A DNA stretch of 20,100 bases from positions 1-20,100 of the forward strand of contig NZ_SLXE01000037.1 in the NCBI RefSeq assembly GCF_004341385.1, given 5' to 3'. The position numbers and the translations under genes are program-made. Below the pieces are notes generated by a model. That model searched no databases, was not told the DNA's origin, and saw nothing but the letters and a program-made list of their open reading frames with translations. This DNA is from Uruburuella suis. GTDB lineage: Bacteria; Pseudomonadota; Gammaproteobacteria; Burkholderiales; Neisseriaceae. Within the stretch, counting starts at the first letter, position 1. Each line of letters begins with the position of its first letter. Below are positions 13,540 to 20,100 of this stretch, one piece after another.

Positions 13540-15798
13540 TCAACCCCGCGCCAATTCAATAGTGTTCATCAAGGCACCCAACGCCGCATTTTCAGTATGC
13601 AGCGGCAGATACACCACGTTTTCAGGCAAATGCGCATCGGCCACCACCGTAACGGCAAGCTTTGCGCCCCCCTGAACGGCTTGTGCCATATCGCCATCGG
13701 CCAAACCCAAAGCGGCCAAGGTGTTCGGGTGTACGCGTGCAGCGGGCACGGCGGCATGGCCGGTGGCTTGCAAAGGTGCAGAGCGGCGGGCAATGGCATC
13801 GCTGTGATAAATACCCACGCCGCCTACGCGCACAAGCCCGGAGGCCGTCTGAACGCCTGCACTTTGCCAAGCAGCCTGATTATTCAGTTTTTCCGGCAAG
13901 GTGTCGGCATCCACCGCATCTTTCAGCACCTGCTCGCTGCTGCCGTATTCAAAGCCTTGCAAGGCAAACACATTGCCCAGCACGCGCAGCACTTTCCACA
14001 GCGGGCGCGAATCGCCCAAGCCTTTCACCACACCGTAAAACGATTGCAGACGGCCTTCCATATTGATAAAGCTGCCCGAGGTTTCGGTAAACGGTGCAAT
14101 CGGCAGCAACACATCGCACACTTCCAGCAAGGTGTCGCTCACAAACGGGGTAAACGCCATTACGCTTTGTGCCTGCTTCAAAGCAGCCACGGCTTTACCG
14201 CCATCGGCCACATCGATTTCCGGCTCCACATTGAGTAGCAACACGGCTTTCTTCGGTGCTGCCAGCATCTCTTGGATGCTTGCGCCGGAATCCAGCGCCA
14301 GCACATCCGCGCCCACGCTGTTGGCCGCTTGCGGCAAAATGCCCAGCGTTGCGCCCGTGGCCGCAGCCAAGGCCTGCGCAGCGGCATAAATTGCGGTGTA
14401 ATCCGGATGGTTTTGCGCTTCCGCACCCAGCACCACCGCCGCTTTATCAGCCTGCTGCAAGGTATTGGCAATGGCACTTTGCGCATCTTGCGCCAAGCCG
14501 GCCAAGAAACCGGCCCAATCATTCGGATGCAGCACTTCTTGCGCAAAAAGCGGCATATGCAGCGCTTCTTTGCTGCTGCCCAACACGCTCAATGCTGCCC
14601 CGCCCTTGGCCGCGCCGCGCAGGCGTGCGGTCAAGAGCGGTTGCTCTTTGCGCAAATTGGCACCAATCACCAATATGGCATCGTTGTTGCCGAAATCTTC
14701 AATGCTCTGACCCAGCCATTGCGCGCCTTTGAGGCCGTCTGAAAGGCGTTTGTCCTGCTGCTGCAAACGGGTGGCAACATGTTTGATGCCCAAGCCTTCG
14801 GCCAGCTTTTTGGCCAAATACAATTCTTCCACCGTATTCATCGGGTTGGCCCACATGCCGATTTGTTCTTGGCCGTCTTCCTTGCCAATGCATTCGAGTG
14901 TATGGCGCACATATTCCAGCGCAGTCGGCCAATCCACATCGCGCCACTCGCCGCCGTGTTTGATTTTCGGTTTTTTCAGACGGCCGTCGTGATACAGGCC
15001 TTCATAGGCAAAACGGTCGCGGTCGCTGATCCAGCATTCGTTGATGCTCTCGTTTTCCAACGGCAGCACGCGACGTACGGTGTGGTCTTTGGTTTGCACA
15101 ATCAGGTTGCTGCCCAAAGCATCGTGCGGGGAAATGGTTTTGCGGCGGCTCAATTCCCATGAGCGCGCATCGTAGCGGAAAGGTTTGCTGGTAAGCGCCC
15201 CCACCGGGCACAAATCAATCACATTGCCCGACAATTCGGTTTCCACCGCTTTGCCGATAAACGGCATGATTTCGGAAAACTCGCCGCGATTGGCCATAGC
15301 GATTTCCTGCATGCCGGCAATCTCTTCGGTGAAGCGCACACAGCGGGTGCAGTGGATGCAGCGGCTCATTTCGGCAGCCGACACCAAAGGCCCCATGTCT
15401 TTGCCGGCCACCGAGCGTTTGTCTTCCTTATAGCGGCTGGCGCTGTTGCCGTAGCCCACGGCCAAATCCTGCAATTGGCATTCGCCGCCCTGATCGCAAA
15501 TCGGGCAATCGAGCGGGTGGTTGATAAGCAGAAACTCCATCACGCCCTGCTGCGCCTGCTTGGCTTTGGGCGAATGGGTGTGCACCACCATACCGTCGGT
15601 AACCGGTGTGGCACACGCCGGCAACGGTTTGGGGGCTTTTTCTACCTCCACCAGGCACATACGGCAGTTGGCGGCGATAGACAATTTTTTGTGGTAGCAG
15701 AAATGCGGGATATAAGTGCCGATTTGATGGGCAGCTTCGATCACCGTTACGCCCTGCTCCACGGATAACTGTTTACCGTCAATTTCAATTTGTAACAT
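13540..15798 (-). CDS. nuoG: NADH-quinone oxidoreductase subunit G
   Basis: A 752-residue iron-sulfur subunit of the complex I NADH arm. The N-terminal [2Fe-2S] ligands are Cys34, 45, 48 and 62. The His-coordinated cluster has His94, Cys98, 101 and 107 (HPLDCPICDQGGEC). A further [4Fe-4S] cluster uses Cys147, 150, 153 and 197 (CIHCTRC and LCPVGAL). The rest is a molybdopterin-oxidoreductase-like domain that binds no known cofactor in complex I. I see no extra cysteine motif for the N7 cluster of some homologues. Three uptake sequences lie inside the gene, in weakly constrained parts. The ATG at 15798 has GGAA about 8 bases upstream. A lipoprotein gene separates it from nuoF, which is unusual. 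Confidence 0.96.
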   Translation of the reverse strand: MLQIEIDGKQLSVEQGVTVIEAAHQIGTYIPHFCYHKKLSIAANCRMCLVEVEKAPKPLPACATPVTDGMVVHTHSPKAKQAQQGVMEFLLINHPLDCPICDQGGECQLQDLAVGYGNSASRYKEDKRSVAGKDMGPLVSAAEMSRCIHCTRCVRFTEEIAGMQEIAMANRGEFSEIMPFIGKAVETELSGNVIDLCPVGALTSKPFRYDARSWELSRRKTISPHDALGSNLIVQTKDHTVRRVLPLENESINECWISDRDRFAYEGLYHDGRLKKPKIKHGGEWRDVDWPTALEYVRHTLECIGKEDGQEQIGMWANPMNTVEELYLAKKLAEGLGIKHVATRLQQQDKRLSDGLKGAQWLGQSIEDFGNNDAILVIGANLRKEQPLLTARLRGAAKGGAALSVLGSSKEALHMPLFAQEVLHPNDWAGFLAGLAQDAQSAIANTLQQADKAAVVLGAEAQNHPDYTAIYAAAQALAAATGATLGILPQAANSVGADVLALDSGASIQEMLAAPKKAVLLLNVEPEIDVADGGKAVAALKQAQSVMAFTPFVSDTLLEVCDVLLPIAPFTETSGSFINMEGRLQSFYGVVKGLGDSRPLWKVLRVLGNVFALQGFEYGSSEQVLKDAVDADTLPEKLNNQAAWQSAGVQTASGLVRVGGVGIYHSDAIARRSAPLQATGHAAVPAARVHPNTLAALGLADGDMAQAVQGGAKLAVTVVADAHLPENVVYLPLHTENAALGALMNTIELARG
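13842..13853 (+). repeat. Intragenic DNA uptake sequence in nuoG
   Basis: AGGCCGTCTGAA, an exact AG-type 12-mer; on the coding strand it specifies VQTAS in the C-terminal part of NuoG. Confidence 0.9.
14732..14743 (+). repeat. Intragenic DNA uptake sequence in nuoG
   Basis: AGGCCGTCTGAA, an exact AG-type 12-mer; on the coding strand it specifies LSDGL in the molybdopterin-like domain of NuoG. Confidence 0.9.
14975..14984 (-). repeat. Intragenic 10-base uptake core in nuoG
   Basis: TTCAGACGGC, the exact 10-base core without the AG prefix; it specifies GRLK in NuoG. Confidence 0.85.
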
Positions 15799-15836
15799 GG
15801 TTATGTTCCAGATTTAGGGATTTTTCCAACCGCCTT

Positions 15837-15848
15837 TTCAGACGGCCT
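15837..15848 (-). repeat. DNA uptake sequence (AG-DUS), nuoG side of the lipoprotein gene
   Basis: TTCAGACGGCCT, an exact 12-mer in the gap between the lipoprotein gene and nuoG. With 16378-16389 it brackets the lipoprotein gene in direct orientation. Confidence 0.9.
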
Positions 15849-15887
15849 TCGGGCGGAAAGGATAAATTTCTATCCTCTGCCTGCTTT

Positions 15888-16334
15888 TTACTGTTTTTTG
15901 TCTAACAAAATAATGCTGATGCGGTCGGTCTGACCTTGCAGCCCTTGCGATAAAGCCATTTCTTTTTCCGCACCGCGCCGCAAATAAGCCATGCTGCTGA
16001 GCGGATAACGGCGCTCGGTATCGTTTGCCAGCAAAGTAAACTTGCCGCGGTTAATCACACCGGCTCGTGCGCGCACATTGCCATTTAAAATATATTGGCA
16101 CGATACATAAGCCTCTGCCTGCATGCTTTTTATCACTTTTGTTTGAATGCGGTGCTTTTCAAAACTGGCGGCGAAGGCCTCAGCCAAGCCGGGCAAACGG
16201 GTTTCATAATTGTCGCGGATGCAGATTTGCTTCACTTGCGACAAACGGGCTTTATCGCTGTAATTCACGTCGGTTGCCGAACATGCGCCCAGCCAAACAA
16301 GTGCGCCCAATATTATCCATCGTTTTTTCTGCAT
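15888..16334 (-). CDS. Small putative lipoprotein inside the nuo operon
   Basis: A 148-residue protein with a lipoprotein signal peptide: the basic MQKKR, a hydrophobic stretch, and lipobox WLGAC with Cys18 as the lipidated residue. Ser19 at position +2 favours outer-membrane sorting by the Lol rule. The mature part shows ICIRDNYETRLPG, a helix ending KHRIQTKV, then YVSCQYILNGNVRA and beta-rich text. The order CSA-DV, CI-x-N, H-x-I-x-T-x-V, SC-x-Y-x-L recalls, from memory, the Sbal_3080-type lipoprotein family, but this is a weak match. The function is unknown. It is co-oriented between nuoF and nuoG, flanked by two uptake sequences in the same orientation, which suggests entry as a transformed cassette. 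The ribosome site (AGAGAG or GAAG) is only moderate. Confidence 0.75.
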   Translation of the reverse strand: MQKKRWIILGALVWLGACSATDVNYSDKARLSQVKQICIRDNYETRLPGLAEAFAASFEKHRIQTKVIKSMQAEAYVSCQYILNGNVRARAGVINRGKFTLLANDTERRYPLSSMAYLRRGAEKEMALSQGLQGQTDRISIILLDKKQ

Positions 16335-16377
16335 TTCACTTCAATCTCTCTCACGCAGCCAAACGGCCTGCATAACG

Positions 16378-16389
16378 TTCAGACGGCCT
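16378..16389 (-). repeat. DNA uptake sequence (AG-DUS), nuoF side of the lipoprotein gene
   Basis: TTCAGACGGCCT, an exact 12-mer that touches the TAA stop codon of nuoF. Confidence 0.9.
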
Positions 16390-17685
16390 TTAACACCATT
16401 TATGTGCTTTGGCCGGTTTGCCGTGCTCGATATAGTGTTCGAATTCGTTGCGGAAATGCTTGGTAAAGCTGCGCACAGGAAACACGGCGGCATCGGCAAG
16501 CGCGCAAATAGTGCGGCCGGCCATATTGTTGCCGATCGAATCGAGCAAGTCCAAATCTTCGGCACGGCCTTTGCCCTCGGCAATACGGTGCACGATTCGA
16601 TAGAGCCAGCCGGTGCCTTCGCGGCAAGGCGTGCATTGGCCGCACGATTCTTCAAAATAGAAATAGCTCAGGCGCTCCAACGCTTTGACCATGCACACAT
16701 CTTCATCCATCACGATAATGGCACCCGAACCGAGCATAGAGCCGGCTTTGGCGATGGAATCGTAATCCATATTCAGCGACATCATGATGTCGGCCGGCAG
16801 CACCGGCGCAGAGGAGCCGCCCGGAATCACCGCTTTGAGCTTTTTACCGTCTTTCATGCCGCCGGCCATTTCCAAAAGCTTGGCAAACGGCGTGCCCAGC
16901 GGCACTTCATAGTTGCCCGGACGCTCGACATGGCCGGAAATCGAAAACAGCTTGGTGCCGCCCGCATTTTCAATGCCTTGCTCGGCAAAGGTTTTGCCGC
17001 CGTCGCGAATGATAAAGGGCACCGAAGCAAAGGTTTCGGTGTTGTTGATGGTGGTGGGTTTGCCGTAAAGGCCGAACGAAGCGGGGAACGGCGGCTTGAA
17101 ACGCGGCTGGCCTTTTTTGCCTTCCAACGATTCCAGCAGCGCGGTTTCTTCGCCGCAGATATACGCGCCATAGCCATGCGCACCAAACAGGTCAAAGCTG
17201 AAATCGCTACCCATGATGTTGTTGCCGAGAAAACCGGCGGTGCGCGCCTCGGCCAAAGCCAGCTCGAAGCGCTCGTAGCTTTCAAAAATCTCGCCATGGA
17301 TATAGTTATAGCCCGCCTCTGCACCCATGGCGTAGCCGGCAATAATCATGCCTTCAATCAGCGCGTGCGGATTGAAATCCATAATGTCGCGGTCTTTAAA
17401 CGTGCCCGGTTCGCCTTCGTCGGTGTTGCACACCACATATTTGGCACCGGGGAAAGAGCGCGGCATAAAGCTCCATTTCAGGCCGGTGGGAAAGCCCGCA
17501 CCGCCGCGGCCGCGCAGGCCGGATGCTTTCACTTCGGCGATCACATCGTCTTGCGACAATTTTTCGCTCAAGATTTTGCGCAAAGCCTGATAACCGCCGC
17601 GCGCCTGATAGGCGTCGAGATGCCAGCAGTCGGGATTGTGGGTATCTACTTGGTCAAAAATGACACCTGATTCATAAATCGCCAT
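16390..17685 (-). CDS. nuoF: NADH-quinone oxidoreductase subunit F
   Basis: A 431-residue flavoprotein subunit that oxidises NADH using FMN and one [4Fe-4S] cluster. The nucleotide/FMN loop GLRGRGGAGFPTGLKW (56-71) and NTDEGEPGTFKDRD (87-100) are intact. The cluster ligands are Cys348, 351 and 354 in SCGQCTPCREG and Cys394 in RTICALADA. The ATG at 17685 overlaps the nuoE stop by one base (TGATG), a translational-coupling arrangement. The TAA stop is immediately followed by an uptake sequence, then the lipoprotein gene. Confidence 0.97.
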   Translation of the reverse strand: MAIYESGVIFDQVDTHNPDCWHLDAYQARGGYQALRKILSEKLSQDDVIAEVKASGLRGRGGAGFPTGLKWSFMPRSFPGAKYVVCNTDEGEPGTFKDRDIMDFNPHALIEGMIIAGYAMGAEAGYNYIHGEIFESYERFELALAEARTAGFLGNNIMGSDFSFDLFGAHGYGAYICGEETALLESLEGKKGQPRFKPPFPASFGLYGKPTTINNTETFASVPFIIRDGGKTFAEQGIENAGGTKLFSISGHVERPGNYEVPLGTPFAKLLEMAGGMKDGKKLKAVIPGGSSAPVLPADIMMSLNMDYDSIAKAGSMLGSGAIIVMDEDVCMVKALERLSYFYFEESCGQCTPCREGTGWLYRIVHRIAEGKGRAEDLDLLDSIGNNMAGRTICALADAAVFPVRSFTKHFRNEFEHYIEHGKPAKAHKWC

Positions 17686-18158
17686 CAGTTCAACTCCGCC
17701 AATTTCGCTTCAATGGCTTCTTCGGTCATGAAGCTGCACATTTTGTGGTTGTTTACCAGCATCACCGGCGCATCACCGCATGCGCCCATGCATTCGCCTT
17801 CCATCAAGGTATACAGGCCGTCTGAAGTGGTTTCGCCAAAGCCGATGCCGAGCTTTTGCTTGAGGTATTCGGCAGCGCTCACCCCGCCGCGCAGGGCGCA
17901 GGGCAGGTTGGTGCAGACGGTGAGCTTGTATTTGCCCACAGGGTGCAAGTCATACATATTGTAAAACGTGGCCACTTCATAAGCGGCGGCCGGTGCAATG
18001 CCGATATAGTCGGCCACAAACTCGATGGTTTCCGGCGCCAAATAGCCTTTTTCCACTTGCGCAATGCGCAAGGCGGCCATCACGGCAGAGCGGCGTTGGT
18101 CGGCCGGATATTTCGCCAGCTCGACGTCGATTTTTTGTAAAGATTGAGCGGATAACAT
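17685..18158 (-). CDS. nuoE: NADH-quinone oxidoreductase subunit E
   Basis: A 157-residue thioredoxin-like subunit of the complex I NADH arm that holds a [2Fe-2S] cluster. The ligands are Cys82 and Cys87 (VCTNLPC) and Cys123 and Cys127 (GECMGACGDAP). An uptake sequence (17815-17826) encodes SDGL (112-115) just before the second cysteine pair. The start overlaps the nuoD stop by one base (TAATG), and the stop overlaps the nuoF start by one base. The protein is complete. Confidence 0.97.
   Translation of the reverse strand: MLSAQSLQKIDVELAKYPADQRRSAVMAALRIAQVEKGYLAPETIEFVADYIGIAPAAAYEVATFYNMYDLHPVGKYKLTVCTNLPCALRGGVSAAEYLKQKLGIGFGETTSDGLYTLMEGECMGACGDAPVMLVNNHKMCSFMTEEAIEAKLAELN
17815..17826 (+). 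repeat. Intragenic DNA uptake sequence in nuoE
   Basis: AGGCCGTCTGAA, an exact AG-type 12-mer; on the coding strand it specifies TSDGL shortly before the second cysteine pair of NuoE. Confidence 0.9.
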
Positions 18159-19414
18159 TATCGGTCTACCTCTCCGAACACGATGTCTTGCGTACCGATG
18201 ATGGCCACCACGTCGGCTAGCATATGGCCGCGTGCCATTTCGTCCATGCCTTGCAGGTGGGCAAAGCCCGGTGCGCGGATTTTCAGGCGGTAAGGCTTGT
18301 TGGCGCCGTCTGAAATCATATAAATGCCAAATTCGCCTTTGGGGTGCTCGATGGCGGTGTAGGTTTCGCCCTCGGGCACATGCATGCCTTCGGTAAAGAG
18401 CTTGAAGTGGTGAATCAAATCTTCCATGCCCATTTTCATATCGGTGCGCTTGGGCGGGGCAACTTTATGGTTTTCCACAATCACGGGGCCAGGATTGGCC
18501 TTGAGCCATTGCACACACTGCTTGATGATTTTATTGGATTCGCGCATTTCATTGATGCGGCACAGATAGCGGTCATAGCAGTCGCCGTTGAGCCCCACCG
18601 GAATATCGAAATCCACTTTAGCATAAGCATCGTAAGGCGCTTTTTTGCGGATATCCCATTCAATGCCGGAGCCGCGCAGCATCACGCCGGTAAAGCCGCG
18701 CTGCAGGGCGCGCTCGGGCGACACCACGCCGATGCCGACGGTGCGCTGCTTCCAAATGCGGTTGTCGGTGAGCAGGGTTTCGTATTCATCCACACATTTG
18801 GGAAAACGCTCGGTAAACGATTCGATAAAGTCGAGCATGCTGCCTTCGCGTGCTTCATTGAGCTTTTGCAGCACTTTGGCATTGCGAAACTTGCTGCTCT
18901 CGTATTTCGGCATAAAGTCGGGCAAATCGCGGTAAACGCCGCCGGGGCGGAAATAAGCCGCATGCATGCGCGCGCCGGAAACCGCTTCATACAAATCCAT
19001 CAATTCTTCGCGCTCGCGGAAGGCATACAGAAACACCGTCATGGCGCCGATATCGAGCGCATGCGAGCCGATGCCCATCAAATGATTGAGAATGCGGGTC
19101 ACTTCGGCAAACATCACGCGGATATATTGCGCGCGCTCGGGCACTTCGATATTGGCCAGCTTTTCCACCGCCAAGCAGTAAGCCTGCTCGTTGCACATCA
19201 TGGATACATAATCCAAGCGATCCATATAAGGCAGCGCTTGCAGATAGGTGCGGGTTTCGGCCAGCTTTTCGGTGCCGCGGTGCAAGAGACCGATGTGCGG
19301 ATCGGCGCGCACGATGGTTTCGCCGTCGAGCTCCAATACCATGCGCAACACGCCGTGCGCCGCCGGATGTTGCGGGCCGAAGTTAATGGTGTAGTTTCTT
19401 AATTTATTGGCCAC
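18158..19414 (-). CDS. nuoD: NADH-quinone oxidoreductase subunit D
   Basis: A 418-residue subunit related to the large subunit of [NiFe] hydrogenases, forming the quinone pocket with NuoB. The N-terminal NFGPQHPAAHGVLRMVLELD is diagnostic. LLHRGTEKL, YMDRLDYVSMMCNEQAY and the C-terminal segment ending DIVFGEVDR also fit the family. The hydrogenase metal-binding cysteines are absent, as expected. It starts with GTG at 19414 inside the end of nuoC (11-base overlap). GAGGAG seven bases upstream and the MANKLRNYTINFG N-terminus support this start. nuoE follows with a one-base overlap. A 10-base uptake core (18305-18314) encodes SDG near residue 370. Confidence 0.97.
   Translation of the reverse strand: MANKLRNYTINFGPQHPAAHGVLRMVLELDGETIVRADPHIGLLHRGTEKLAETRTYLQALPYMDRLDYVSMMCNEQAYCLAVEKLANIEVPERAQYIRVMFAEVTRILNHLMGIGSHALDIGAMTVFLYAFREREELMDLYEAVSGARMHAAYFRPGGVYRDLPDFMPKYESSKFRNAKVLQKLNEAREGSMLDFIESFTERFPKCVDEYETLLTDNRIWKQRTVGIGVVSPERALQRGFTGVMLRGSGIEWDIRKKAPYDAYAKVDFDIPVGLNGDCYDRYLCRINEMRESNKIIKQCVQWLKANPGPVIVENHKVAPPKRTDMKMGMEDLIHHFKLFTEGMHVPEGETYTAIEHPKGEFGIYMISDGANKPYRLKIRAPGFAHLQGMDEMARGHMLADVVAIIGTQDIVFGEVDR
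18305..18314 (+). repeat. Intragenic 10-base uptake core in nuoD
   Basis: GCCGTCTGAA, the exact core without the AG prefix; on the coding strand it specifies ISDGA. Confidence 0.85.
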
Positions 19415-19997
19415 CGTAATGCTCCTCGCGGACGATGCGCGGCGTAACTTCGCGCGGTTCGATGGTTACAGGTTGGTAAATCACACGTTTTTCCGCTTCG
19501 TCGTAACGCATTTCCACATAGCCGGAAATGGGGAAATCTTTGCGGAACGGATGGCCGACAAAGCCATAGTCGGTCAGAATACGGCGCAAATCGGGGTGGC
19601 CGTTGAACATGATGCCGTAAAGGTCAAACGCCTCGCGCTCATACCAATCGGCGCTGTTATACAGCTCGGTAACAGAATCCACCACCGGAAAATCATCGTC
19701 GTCAGCCCATACGCGCACGCGGATGCGCTGGTTGTTTTTCACCGACAAAAGCTGGCTCACCGCCGCAAAGCGCTTGCCCTGCCACGGCTCGTTTTTATAG
19801 TCGCTGTAATCGACGCCGCACAAATCTACCAAAAGCTCGAAGTGCAGCTCATCGTGATCGCGCAAGGTGCGCATCACATCCAAATAATCGGCGGCAGCGC
19901 ACTCAACCGTTACCTCATCCAAAGCCAGCAAAACTTTGCCGGCTTTGGCGCCAAGCACACGCGCGGCGGTTTCATGCAATGTTTTCACATCAGCCAT
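19404..19997 (-). CDS. nuoC: NADH-quinone oxidoreductase subunit C
   Basis: A 197-residue subunit of the connecting arm of complex I. It matches the 30-kDa subunit family: LVDLCGVDYSDY, VDSVTELYNSADWYEREAFD and GIMFNGHPDLRRILTDYGF followed by GHPFRKDFP. It is separate from nuoD, unlike the fused NuoCD of enterics. The ATG at 19997 has AGGAGA five bases upstream (20003-20008). The gene overlaps nuoD by 11 bases. Its usual upstream neighbour nuoB is replaced at this edge by the end of an insertion sequence, whose terminal bases begin next to the ribosome binding site. The coding region itself is undamaged. Confidence 0.97.
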   Translation of the reverse strand: MADVKTLHETAARVLGAKAGKVLLALDEVTVECAAADYLDVMRTLRDHDELHFELLVDLCGVDYSDYKNEPWQGKRFAAVSQLLSVKNNQRIRVRVWADDDDFPVVDSVTELYNSADWYEREAFDLYGIMFNGHPDLRRILTDYGFVGHPFRKDFPISGYVEMRYDEAEKRVIYQPVTIEPREVTPRIVREEHYGGQ

Positions 19998-20009
19998 ACG
20001 TTTCTCCTA

Positions 20010-20100
20010 GGGTCTGTTCACAATTACTTGTCATAAAGGTAGCCACATCACAATGCATCCCAATAAAACCGTGCTGTGGAAGTTGCGCTTTAGCTTATCG
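20010..20100 (-). mobile_element. End of an IS5-family-like insertion sequence
   Basis: The sequence after CTAG (20007-20010) begins GGTCTGTTCACAATTA, which looks like an IS5-group terminal repeat, and 21 bases in is the stop codon of a transposase-like frame. CTAG is a plausible target, since IS5-family elements favour CTAR sites. The rest of the element, its other end and any target duplication are outside the window, so family and completeness are provisional. Confidence 0.6.
20031..20100 (-). CDS. Transposase C-terminus, partial (IS5-family-like)
   Basis: The minus strand encodes DKLKRNFHSTVLLGC then IVMWLPL and a TGA stop (20031-20033); the gene runs in from beyond the right edge. The pattern KLKRNF, a hydrophobic helix, MWLP and stop resembles the extreme C-terminus of IS5-family DDE transposases. 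Only 22 codons are visible, so no catalytic residue can be checked. Because it faces the same way as nuo, its transcript could read into nuoC. Confidence 0.6.
   Translation of the reverse strand, partial: DKLKRNFHSTVLLGCIVMWLPL

Noticed and set aside
13538..13543. TTG start for nuoH overlapping the nuoG stop
   Set aside because: The ATG two codons later gives the expected MQEWFQ start; a TTG start is rarer and not needed.
14047..14058. Possible further uptake sequence in nuoG (TGCAGACGGCCT)
   Set aside because: It has a mismatch in the 10-base core, so it is not counted as canonical.
1..20100. CRISPR arrays, tRNA or rRNA genes
   Set aside because: No regularly spaced direct repeats were seen, and no tRNA- or rRNA-like sequence was recognised by eye; gene-free space is small.

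Overview
The window is from a Neisseria-type betaproteobacterium. The strongest evidence is the 10-base DNA uptake core GCCGTCTGAA, which I find 19 times by eye on both strands. Fifteen copies have the AG-prefixed 12-mer form and none has the AT form of the meningococcus/gonococcus, so an AG-DUS dialect Neisseria is likely. Correia-type (CREE/NEMIS-like) miniature elements with TATAGTGG ends support this, as does the betaproteobacterial link of nuoN to a DUF2818 gene. I cannot name the species.

All 18 genes I accept lie on the minus strand, so the map reads from right to left. At the right edge (20010-20100) is the end of an IS5-family-like insertion sequence, with the C-terminal codons of its transposase. 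It abuts the ribosome binding site of nuoC, where nuoB would normally be. Next come nuoC, nuoD, nuoE and nuoF (19997-16390), a small lipoprotein gene flanked by two uptake sequences (16334-15888), then nuoG, nuoH, nuoI, nuoJ, nuoK and nuoL (15798-8978). After an uptake-sequence hairpin there is an AT-rich two-gene insert (8905-7747). It encodes a small protein resembling the DUF6884 family and a divergent GIY-YIG nuclease-like protein. Then follow nuoM and nuoN (7723-4772) and a good intrinsic terminator. The nuo genes encode subunits of the proton-pumping NADH:quinone oxidoreductase (complex I): E, F and G are the NADH-oxidising arm, C, D and I the connecting arm, and H, J, K, L, M and N the membrane arm. 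nuoA and nuoB are outside the window or displaced by the IS.

Beyond the terminator are a DUF2818 membrane protein gene and proB (glutamate 5-kinase, first step of proline synthesis), which ends in an inverted uptake-sequence pair. An 835-base region without genes (2290-3124) holds two abutting miniature inverted-repeat elements, uptake sequences and degenerate copies of the same repeat family. Finally phoB and phoR encode a phosphate-type two-component system. A 54-base inverted repeat (94-147 and 2508-2561, one mismatch) brackets this pair.

The least explained content is the DUF6884-like/GIY-YIG pair inside the complex I operon. Other points worth attention are the lipoprotein gene between nuoF and nuoG, the IS at the nuoC boundary, and the miniature elements just upstream of phoB.
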